Shown here in pieces: positions 57,603 to 64,000 of a stretch of DNA of 64,000 bases (its first letter is position 1; every line of letters begins with the position of its first letter). The position numbers were made by a program, and so were the translations under genes. Origin of the DNA: Deltaproteobacteria bacterium (GTDB lineage: Bacteria > Myxococcota_A > Polyangia > HGW-17); assembly GCA_016937155.1 (NCBI GenBank), contig JAFGWM010000081.1:1-64000 (forward strand). The letters run 5' to 3'. Under the pieces are notes generated by a model that saw only the letters and a list, made by a program, of their open reading frames with translations, did not search any database and was not told the origin of the DNA.

Positions 57603-58913
57603 CTATCTGTTGAATAACAGCCAGATGGTTGTGGCTGCAAATATAACTGAAAGAGCCAGAAGTACCCATGTAACGGGGTTTGTTTTTCCATCATCATTCA
57701 CTGATTGTTCAGTTTTCATAACTTCATGATTTTTAATATTTTCAGGTTCTCCCAGTTCAACTTCTTCTTCATTTTCGACAGTTTCAGGCGCAGGAGTGGA
57801 TTTTTTTATGGATTTAAAAAATTCCTGAGCCTTATCAGGATTACCCATTATTTCAAAATAAGTCTCATCATCCAGATCATCACCAAAATCCGGTGGAATT
57901 ACCGCAACTACAAGATGATCATCCTGAAAATCATCCCAGAAACTCTCATCCAGATCGAAATCATCCTCGGGCTGTTCAACTTCTTTTACCGGAGATATTC
58001 TGAAAAGTTCCTTGATGTACCGGGAAAGAGCATACTTACCCAGAGAAATTTTATTTTTGAGACAGTATGATTCAATATCACTGACAAGTTCTCTTGCGCT
58101 TGAGTATCTGTAATCCGGATCCTTTTCAAGACATTTTAAAATTATCAATTCCAGTTCAGGATCCATATCATTTTTTGCTGCAGTTGGCAGTGGTACAGGT
58201 GAATTCAGAATAATTCTTGATACCTCATCCGGTGAACCCTTAAAAAGACGACGACCAACAGCAAGTTCATAAAACATTACTCCCAGACTGAAGATATCAG
58301 CTCTTTTATCAGGTTTATGACCCTCAATGAGTTCAGGAGCCATGTAATTCATTTTTCCGGGTATAATACCATCTCCAGGACTTAGATCTTCACCACTTAC
58401 GGCTGCAACACCAAAATCCACAAGTTTGGCAGTTCCTTCAAGCGTTACTATTATATTTGAGGGAGTAACATCCCTGTGAACCAGATGCAGTGAATCACCC
58501 GAATCATCCTTGAGAGAATGAACGTAATCCAGACCTTCTCCAATCTGAGCAATGATATTGAGTGCATGCTCAAGAGGAATAAATGACTTGAGTTTAATGG
58601 ACTGTCTGACAATGGACATCAGATCTCTTCCGAGAATATACTCCATTATCATAAATAAACCCTGTTCATCTGCACCAACATCATAGACATGAATAATGTT
58701 TGGATGATCAAATTTTCCTGAGATTACCGCTTCCTGAATGAAGAAATCCCGATGAACTGTCTCACTGCACAATTCCTCATGCAGCCTTTTTATTACAACT
58801 TTTCTCTGGAAACCGAAATCACCAAGCTGTCTTGCAAGAAAAATCTCACCCATACCTCCGGTTGCCAGCTTCTTCTCTATCTCATACCTGGAAGCAACTA
58901 ATGTTTTATCCAT
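57603..58913 (-). CDS. Serine/threonine protein kinase, tail-anchored
   Basis: A 436-residue Hanks-type kinase. The kinase domain (1-270) has the glycine loop LATGGMGEIF, catalytic Lys42, HRDVTPSN (Asp148) and DFG (166-168), so it should be active. A linker of about 140 acidic residues follows, then one helix at 413-433 close to the C-terminus. There is no extracellular sensor domain: the whole protein up to the tail is cytoplasmic, unlike PASTA kinases. GAGG lies 7 nt before the ATG. Its 9-nt distance to nagZ suggests a shared transcript with wall-recycling genes. Confidence 0.94.
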   Translation of the reverse strand: MDKTLVASRYEIEKKLATGGMGEIFLARQLGDFGFQRKVVIKRLHEELCSETVHRDFFIQEAVISGKFDHPNIIHVYDVGADEQGLFMIMEYILGRDLMSIVRQSIKLKSFIPLEHALNIIAQIGEGLDYVHSLKDDSGDSLHLVHRDVTPSNIIVTLEGTAKLVDFGVAAVSGEDLSPGDGIIPGKMNYMAPELIEGHKPDKRADIFSLGVMFYELAVGRRLFKGSPDEVSRIILNSPVPLPTAAKNDMDPELELIILKCLEKDPDYRYSSARELVSDIESYCLKNKISLGKYALSRYIKELFRISPVKEVEQPEDDFDLDESFWDDFQDDHLVVAVIPPDFGDDLDDETYFEIMGNPDKAQEFFKSIKKSTPAPETVENEEEVELGEPENIKNHEVMKTEQSVNDDGKTNPVTWVLLALSVIFAATTIWLLFNR

Positions 58914-58922
58914 TCATTTTCC

Positions 58923-59966
58923 TCAACTAAGCAGTTTTTCAAGCATAAAATTATTATCACTAATCATATTAGTGTAATTTTCAGTTGAAAAATCTCTGTA
59001 ACTTTCAGTTAATCTTCCACGCCACTTTACTACTTTTTCAGTAAGTTTCATAAGTTTTTCCGAAGTATCACTGTTGGATTCAAAAACAGAATTCAAGGCA
59101 GAAATAACCTTCGATAACATTGTTTCACTTCTACAGATTATGAGAGACTCCATTCCTGACTTGAGGCTTCTGAAGGCTATTTCACCGGCGTCGAATTCTC
59201 TAAGTGCACCCATTTCAAGATCATCTGACATGAGAATCCCTTCATAACCCCATTGGGCTGGAAGAGAAAGAATTTTGGAACTGAAAGTTGCAACTCTGTC
59301 GGAATCAAGACCCCTGTACAGAACATGTGCAACCATAATAATATCAAGTTTGGAGTGCAGTCTTTCAAAAGGATAAAGATGAGATTGCATATCACTGAAA
59401 GGAAGATCACAGACAGGTTTTTCCTCATGTGAATCCTGATGTACACATCCATGACCGGGGAAATGCTTTCCACAGACACTCAGACCTGTGCTTTTAGCTC
59501 CATCAATCCATGCTTCAGCTTTTTCTACCACTAATTTTTCATCTTGAGAAAAACACCTGTCTCCAAGAACCTTTGATGCAGGATTATGCAGATCAAGCAC
59601 CGGAGCAAAATCCACATTCATCCCCAGGGTCAGTAATTCCTCCGCCATCGCTGCTCCAATGTGAAAAATATCATTGGAATCTTCTATCGTGGACATGGAA
59701 TAAGCGCTGGGCCAGTTTACCCATGATAATCTTCTGACTCTTCCACCTTCCTGATCGATAGCTATGGGAAGAACTCCTTCGCCATTCCATAGAGATCTCA
59801 ATTCATCAGTCAAATTTCTGAGAGACAGTGCTGTTGTAAAATTCCTGCTGAAAAGTACAATTCCACCTAAATTACCATTTTTTAAATGATTTTTCATATA
59901 TTCCGGGACAGTTGTTCCTTCAAATCCTGCCCAGACAAGATTACCTGGTGAAATTACACTGCTCAT
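58923..59966 (-). CDS. nagZ: Family 3 beta-N-acetylhexosaminidase NagZ
   Basis: A 347-residue GH3 enzyme that removes N-acetylglucosamine from recycled muropeptides. The NagZ signature KHFPGHG with the following D-S-H-E loop carries the His of the catalytic dyad, and the nucleophile Asp lies in MSDDLEMGA. No signal peptide is present, so it is cytoplasmic as expected. GGAGG precedes ATG 59966, which overlaps the ROK stop codon (ATGA), so synthesis is coupled. Confidence 0.94.
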   Translation of the reverse strand: MSSVISPGNLVWAGFEGTTVPEYMKNHLKNGNLGGIVLFSRNFTTALSLRNLTDELRSLWNGEGVLPIAIDQEGGRVRRLSWVNWPSAYSMSTIEDSNDIFHIGAAMAEELLTLGMNVDFAPVLDLHNPASKVLGDRCFSQDEKLVVEKAEAWIDGAKSTGLSVCGKHFPGHGCVHQDSHEEKPVCDLPFSDMQSHLYPFERLHSKLDIIMVAHVLYRGLDSDRVATFSSKILSLPAQWGYEGILMSDDLEMGALREFDAGEIAFRSLKSGMESLIICRSETMLSKVISALNSVFESNSDTSEKLMKLTEKVVKWRGRLTESYRDFSTENYTNMISDNNFMLEKLLS

Positions 59967-60934
59967 GAATTCACCTCCATCATATGAAGCCACGCTCTGT
60001 GAGCTGCACCATAAAGACCTGCCTTATCTCCAAGAACACTTTCCACAACCATTGCTCTGGCAGGCTCGTTTACAAGTTCATTATAATAGCCCAGCACCTG
60101 TTTTCTCAGAAATGGACAGTTTTCCCATACAGTTCCACCCATAAGAAGCACATCACAGTCAACAATTGTCACAGCATTGGCAAGTACCAGCCCCAGAGCA
60201 GCACTCAATTCACTCCATAAACTCAGGGCAAGTTCATCACCGGCTGCAGCTGCTTCATCAATATGTCCTGCATGAATTACTGAATCAGTAATTTCACTCA
60301 GTCTGGATGGTAACCCATCCCAGCTTTCAATTACTTCACCTATCCATGATGAAAGATTCTTTCCTCCAAGATAAGCTTCGATACATCCAGATTTACCACA
60401 TCCGCACATACGGGCATTTTTGGAAGTAATGGCTTTAACATGACCTATTTCAGCTGCAACCCCATGTGAACCCTGCACAAGTTTACCATCAAGTATTAAA
60501 CCGCCACCTATTCCTGTCCCCATAAAAACAGCCAGTACCCCGGAATATTTCTTTTCCAGACCAAAAATATATTCTCCCCAGGCTATGGCATTAACATCAT
60601 TCAGTACCTGAGCAGGACAACCAAGAGCAGCAGACACCTTTTCTTTTAGAGGAAAATCTGTCCAGTCAAGATTTGGGGCTCTAATCACCATCTGATCGTC
60701 AGCCCTTATCATTGCTGCAACACCTATTCCAATTCCGGAAATTTTTCGTTCACCGGACAGTTCATTCACTGTTTCAACGATAAATTCCACAACTTTTTCA
60801 GGATCTCTATCTTTGAGGTTATGCTTGAGAAAACTTACCGGTTCAATACTCCTGCCATTACAGCGGAAAAGAGCAGTTCTCAGGTTGGTTCCGCCAAGAT
60901 CTATTCCAACAAAATACTCTGACACCACAGGCAT
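59963..60934 (-). CDS. ROK-family sugar kinase
   Basis: A 323-residue kinase with the ROK pattern: ATP-binding GIDLGGTNLRTALF, catalytic Asp in NDVNAIAWGE, the phosphate loop GTGIGGGLI, and the zinc site with Gly-rich CGCGKSGCIEAY plus the His of EIGH. Glucokinase and N-acetylglucosamine kinase look alike here; translational coupling to nagZ favours an N-acetylglucosamine kinase acting on the NagZ product, which is inference. AGGAGG lies 4 nt before the ATG. Confidence 0.92.
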   Translation of the reverse strand: MPVVSEYFVGIDLGGTNLRTALFRCNGRSIEPVSFLKHNLKDRDPEKVVEFIVETVNELSGERKISGIGIGVAAMIRADDQMVIRAPNLDWTDFPLKEKVSAALGCPAQVLNDVNAIAWGEYIFGLEKKYSGVLAVFMGTGIGGGLILDGKLVQGSHGVAAEIGHVKAITSKNARMCGCGKSGCIEAYLGGKNLSSWIGEVIESWDGLPSRLSEITDSVIHAGHIDEAAAAGDELALSLWSELSAALGLVLANAVTIVDCDVLLMGGTVWENCPFLRKQVLGYYNELVNEPARAMVVESVLGDKAGLYGAAHRAWLHMMEVNS

Positions 60935-60945
60935 GGATCCTCCTG

Positions 60946-61146
60946 TTATCTCATTTCAAAATCTTTACAGAAAATTATCTCAGGGGTTGAAATCTTTGAT
61001 ACGGTTTCCTCCCGATGATCATTATTTGGCCAGTACAGACTACACTTTTTGGTGTCACCCTTAAAGTGAATACATTCCTCACAAGTGCACATAAAATGTA
61101 ACTTCCTGTACTGTTCCTGAAAATCAGGACTGTTTTCCAGTTTCAT
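60946..61146 (-). CDS. Small Cys-rich protein
   Basis: A 66-residue soluble protein with four Cys in two groups: CTCEECIHFKGDTKKC and IIFCKDFE near the end. The pattern CxCxxC...C...FCKxFE suggests a metal or iron-sulfur site. No family name recognised. Starts at 61146 (GAAAG upstream) and 61191 are both possible; neither has a good ribosome-binding site. Its stop is 11 nt before the ROK kinase start, consistent with one operon. Confidence 0.68.
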   Translation of the reverse strand: MKLENSPDFQEQYRKLHFMCTCEECIHFKGDTKKCSLYWPNNDHREETVSKISTPEIIFCKDFEMR

Positions 61147-61252
61147 ATCGCTATTCTTTCGGGGTGGGCTTTCACCCAATTTCCGAAGCATTTAACGGGA
61201 AAACTTCCATCATTGCAACAACAGTTTATAACATACTGTATTCCTTATGTAT

Positions 61253-61339
61253 CTAGGATTCTTTTTTCAGGTTAATGGTTGCATATAAAAGTGCGACACT
61301 GATGGCCATAATTATCAGATTTCCATAGACAGCTACCAT
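61253..61339 (-). CDS. 28-residue membrane peptide
   Basis: A 28-codon frame on the minus strand: MVAVYGNLIIMAISVALLYA followed by TINLKKES. One hydrophobic segment of about 20 residues and a basic end make a single-span membrane peptide. A perfect GGAGG (61349-61345) lies 5 nt before the ATG, the strongest argument that it is translated. It resembles the small accessory subunits of membrane complexes (CydX or KdpF style) in size and layout, but I see no partner complex. It lies between comM and the Cys-rich protein gene. Confidence 0.62.
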   Translation of the reverse strand: MVAVYGNLIIMAISVALLYATINLKKES

Positions 61340-61373
61340 AATATCCTCCACTTTCTGGATGCTACAACACCCC

Positions 61374-61408
61374 ACATGTATTACATTGAACTACAATATA
61401 TTACATGT
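61374..61408. repeat. 35-bp imperfect inverted repeat
   Basis: Left arm ACATGTATTACATTG (61374-61388), 5-nt loop, right arm CAATATATTACATGT (61394-61408): 13 of 15 positions pair. It lies just after the comM stop and before the 28-residue peptide gene, with TTGACA (61411-61406, minus strand) overlapping its edge. With no T-tract after it, an operator or a stabilising hairpin is more likely than a terminator. Confidence 0.55.
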
Positions 61409-61419
61409 CAAGTTTTAAG

Positions 61420-62943
61420 TCAGATTATTTTTTCTGATTCAATTTCCCGGTATGTGACAGCCTCTTTAAGGTGTTCGAACTGAATATTCTCACTATTGTC
61501 AAGATCCGCCACGGTACGGGCAATTTTAAGAATTTTATCGATACTTCGCACACTCATCGAATTATTTTCAACGGCATTTTCGAGAAATGATTCAGTTTCT
61601 GTATCCAAAGTGCAGTATTTTTTTATCATACTCCCAGTCATATGTGCGTTATCCATTGAGGTGGATGGACCAAAACGCAGTAACTGTTTTTTCCAGCCAT
61701 TTAAAACCATTTTCCTGAGTTCAGAAGTTGAAAGAGAAGCTGATCTCTGGGCTCGAATTTCTGAAAATGACATTGAGCCAACATGTACCTGAATATCAAT
61801 CCTGTCCATCAACGGACCACTGAGTCGGTTTCTATAATTCATGATGGTCTTCTGGGAACAGATACACTCCCGTTTTTTATCACCAAAATGTCCGCATGGA
61901 CATGGGTTCATTGCGGCAACAAGTTGAAATTTTGCCGGAAAATTAATACTTCCCCTTGCTCTTGTGATAGTCACATTTCCATCCTCAAGAGGCTGCCGTA
62001 ATGTTTCAAGTGTATTTCTCGAAAACTCCAGAATTTCATCGAGAAATAAAACTCCGTTATGTGCAAGACTTATTTCACCGGGTCTTGGACCTGGCCCTCC
62101 TCCCACAAGACCTGCACTGGTAACAGTGTGATGAGGCGCTCTGAAAGGACGTCTGGTTATAAGACCCGTTTTTGATAATGCTCCCGCTACACTATAAATT
62201 GTAGTGCATTCAATGCTTCCTGTCTGATTCATTGGAGGAAGTATCCCCGGAAGTCTTCTGGCCAGCATTGATTTTCCAGAACCCGGAGGCCCCACCATAA
62301 GAATATTATGTCCACCACTTGCTGCAACAGTCATTGCTCTTATGGCTTTTTTCTGACCGACAACATCAGCAAAGTCAGGTATTTCCATATCATCCTCTTC
62401 AAATTGATCAGAAACAGCATTATCCCAGTCCAGTAAACCATTTAAACATCCCATCACCTGACTTAGAGTGTCAGCTATTTTGATGTCAATTCCATCAATC
62501 AATGCAGCTTCCCTCGCATTTTCTCTTGGTACAACTATGGCCTTATAACCCAGATTTCGGGCAGCTACAGTTATAGGCAGAACTCCTCTTACAGGCCTTA
62601 TGGTCCCATCAAGTCCCAGTTCACCTATAAAGAGAATATTTCTAAAAATTTCCGATGAAAGGGATGAATCCACTGCAATCACTCCAATGGCAATTGGAAG
62701 ATCAAAGGCTGTGGTATCCTTTCTGATCTCTGCGGGGGCAAGATTAACGGTTACTTTTTTTGATTTCAGATGAAATCCGCTGTTTTCAATTGCTGTTCTG
62801 ATTCTGACACGCCCCTCAGTAACAGCTACAGAAGCCATTCCCACAAGATGAAATCCCGGCATTCCAACCCTTGAGTCCACTTCAACTACGATTTCATATG
62901 CATCAATTCCAATAAAGTCTGCTGTATAAATTTCGGTAATCAT
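61420..62943 (-). CDS. comM: ComM/YifB-family AAA ATPase (Mg-chelatase-like)
   Basis: A 507-residue protein. The N-terminal Lon-protease-like fold (1-180, VDSRVGMPGFHLVGMAS, with a D-L-P-I-A-I motif but no protease dyad role) precedes an AAA+ module with Walker A GPPGSGKS, Walker B VLFLDEILEF and sensor motifs, then a C-terminal YifB segment containing CPCGHFGDKKRECIC. In naturally competent bacteria ComM is a helicase that drives branch migration during transformation. A GGGG stretch lies very near the ATG. It is the only gene of its kind here. Confidence 0.94.
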   Translation of the reverse strand: MITEIYTADFIGIDAYEIVVEVDSRVGMPGFHLVGMASVAVTEGRVRIRTAIENSGFHLKSKKVTVNLAPAEIRKDTTAFDLPIAIGVIAVDSSLSSEIFRNILFIGELGLDGTIRPVRGVLPITVAARNLGYKAIVVPRENAREAALIDGIDIKIADTLSQVMGCLNGLLDWDNAVSDQFEEDDMEIPDFADVVGQKKAIRAMTVAASGGHNILMVGPPGSGKSMLARRLPGILPPMNQTGSIECTTIYSVAGALSKTGLITRRPFRAPHHTVTSAGLVGGGPGPRPGEISLAHNGVLFLDEILEFSRNTLETLRQPLEDGNVTITRARGSINFPAKFQLVAAMNPCPCGHFGDKKRECICSQKTIMNYRNRLSGPLMDRIDIQVHVGSMSFSEIRAQRSASLSTSELRKMVLNGWKKQLLRFGPSTSMDNAHMTGSMIKKYCTLDTETESFLENAVENNSMSVRSIDKILKIARTVADLDNSENIQFEHLKEAVTYREIESEKII

Positions 62944-63150
62944 ACCCCTTTACTGTATACAAAATACATGCCGTTTTTGTTTGATTGATTTTATTATCAT
63001 TTTTTTAACATCTGATACTGGGATTACCCGGATAAGAACACCAGTAACCATATATGAACTTTTTTTTTTACTGATAACATGCTATTGCTTCCACAGATTA
63101 AGGTGGTGTTCTTTTCAGCTAAGACACTTGAAAAACTAAGGAGTAATCTC

Positions 63151-63978
63151 ATGGAAAAAGTGATAATTACCGCGGCGATCACCGGTGCCGAAACAACCAG
63201 AGAGCAGCAGAGTGCTCTTCCTGTTACACCTGATGAAATAGCAAGAGAGGCTGCCGCATGTGAAAAAGCAGGTGCCAGTATTATCCATCTTCACGTAAGA
63301 GATGACGATGGTACCCCTACTGCCAGTGTCGAGAGATTTGAGGAATGCCTTCATGCAATCCGGAAAGTTTCCAACATCGTAGTGGAATTCACCACAGGTG
63401 GTGCCATTGGAATGTCTGATGAGGAAAGACTGGAACCAGTTTCCCTGAACCCTGAAATGGCCAGTCTGGACTGTGGAAGTGTTAATTTTGCTGATGAAAT
63501 TCTCCCTAACTCTCTACCAAGCATGAGAACATTTGCCATGAAGATGAGAGAACTGGGAGTTAAACCAACCCTTGAATGTTTTGATGTGGGACATGTATAC
63601 AATGCAGGAATTCTTATCAGAGAAGGTCTTTTAGTTCCTCCATTCCATTTCACATTCGTTTTGGGAGTTCCCGGTGCAATGCCTGCAACGGTTGAATCGC
63701 TGCTTATGATGAAACGGGCTTTGCCTGATGCAGATCTCGAATGGACAGGAATAGGTATCGGTGGAAAAGGAAGTACACTTATTCCTCCAGTCAGTGCTCT
63801 GATGGGTGGTCATGCCAGAGTGGGTTTTGAGGATAATATTTACTTCAAAAAAGGCGTCTTGGCTGAGAGTAATGCACAGATGGTGGAACGCATTGCTTCA
63901 ATGGTTGACATGTTTGGTAAAAAACTTGCCACACCTGATGATGTAAGAAATCGTTTCAATCTGAAAGCAGGTTCATGA
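63151..63978 (+). CDS. BKACE-family beta-keto acid cleavage enzyme
   Basis: A 275-residue DUF849/BKACE enzyme, which uses acetyl-CoA and a zinc ion to cleave a beta-keto acid. The zinc ligands His46 and His48 in IIHLHVRD and the acid in RVGFEDNIY are intact, as are VVEFTTGG and GVPGAMPA. The founding member cleaves 3-keto-5-aminohexanoate in lysine fermentation, but the family has many substrates and no other lysine-pathway gene is visible, so the substrate is left open. AAGGAG lies 7 nt before ATG 63151; the frame opens at 63079. It overlaps the next gene start. Confidence 0.93.
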   Translation: MEKVIITAAITGAETTREQQSALPVTPDEIAREAAACEKAGASIIHLHVRDDDGTPTASVERFEECLHAIRKVSNIVVEFTTGGAIGMSDEERLEPVSLNPEMASLDCGSVNFADEILPNSLPSMRTFAMKMRELGVKPTLECFDVGHVYNAGILIREGLLVPPFHFTFVLGVPGAMPATVESLLMMKRALPDADLEWTGIGIGGKGSTLIPPVSALMGGHARVGFEDNIYFKKGVLAESNAQMVERIASMVDMFGKKLATPDDVRNRFNLKAGS

Positions 63979-64000
63979 TGAAAATTCTTATTACAGGCGG
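63975..64000 (+). CDS. Start of a Rossmann-fold gene, cut by window end
   Basis: Overlapping the BKACE stop (ATGA), a frame begins MMKILITGG and runs off the window. The ILITGG start is typical of the NAD(P)-binding strand of short-chain or epimerase-type dehydrogenases. The start may be ATG 63975 or 63978. Eight codons cannot name a family. Confidence 0.5.

Noticed and set aside
61162-61177. GGGTG/CACCC hairpin before the Cys-rich protein
   Set aside because: Only five pairs, no T-tract, and it may be inside the coding region if translation starts at 61191.

Overview
The window is AT-rich, densely packed bacterial DNA from a Gram-negative organism. Supporting this are many lipobox lipoproteins, two RND efflux systems and a TolC-type outer-membrane factor. 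Several features point to a myxobacterial or deltaproteobacterial relative (Myxococcota-like): AgmX/PglI-type C-terminal domains, an eight-copy disulfide-repeat protein ending in a sulfatase-modifying-factor fold, a receiver-PilZ protein, a Ser/Thr kinase, a lamin-tail lipoprotein and FecR-type regulators. This placement is inference from gene content. No 16S gene is present. I see no insertion sequence, integrase, CRISPR array or phage gene, so the window reads as ordinary chromosome rich in lineage-specific surface genes.

Layout. 1-1.7 kb: tRNA-Phe with promoter and terminator, then a lone EIIA protein and a receiver-PilZ protein. 1.8-8.1 kb (minus): a compact division/cell-wall cluster, murG-murC-ftsQ-ftsA-ftsZ. 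8.3-9.3 kb: queG. 9.3-14.2 kb: a TetR-controlled RND pump with two matching palindromic operators. 14.2-16.6 kb: an SLC12-like transporter. 16.9-20.7 kb: a lysine-tailed AgmX lipoprotein, then the rplU-rpmA-obg operon with two extra envelope genes. 20.8-29.4 kb: two tandem giant lipoproteins with FecR-like, VIT, vWA, AgmX-like and helical-repeat regions. 29.6-31.3 kb: a TIGR02757 (DUF2400) protein and an orphan flagellin-like protein. 31.3-35.5 kb: two large surface lipoproteins. 35.6-41.3 kb: a complete tripartite RND system. 41.5-46.1 kb: an unknown membrane protein, an APC permease-EIIA fusion, an extensin-like zinc peptidase and queF. 46.2-49.5 kb: a beta-barrel-like protein, an ECF sigma factor and a FecR/TPR anti-sigma. 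49.5-52.9 kb: a macro-domain protein and ftsE-ftsX-envC plus a small lipoprotein. 53.1-57.2 kb: three lipoproteins and trxB. 57.2-61.4 kb: a probable operon of a 28-residue membrane peptide, a Cys-rich protein, ROK kinase, NagZ, Ser/Thr kinase and a membrane protein. 61.4-64 kb: comM/yifB, a BKACE enzyme and the start of a Rossmann-type gene.

Functional themes. Cell-wall growth and turnover recur: MurG, MurC, FtsQAZ, FtsEX with an EnvC-like activator, NagZ, a sugar kinase and an extensin-like peptidase. Queuosine modification is represented at two steps, QueF and QueG. Surface or periplasmic lipoproteins are unusually numerous. The best candidate for an undescribed system is the 20.8-29.4 kb pair of VIT-vWA lipoproteins, together with the nearby AgmX-domain lipoprotein. 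The six-gene wall-recycling/kinase operon headed by a tiny membrane peptide is the second. Gene starts were often moved downstream of the longest open frame, because a good Shine-Dalgarno sequence, lipoprotein signal or promoter decides them.
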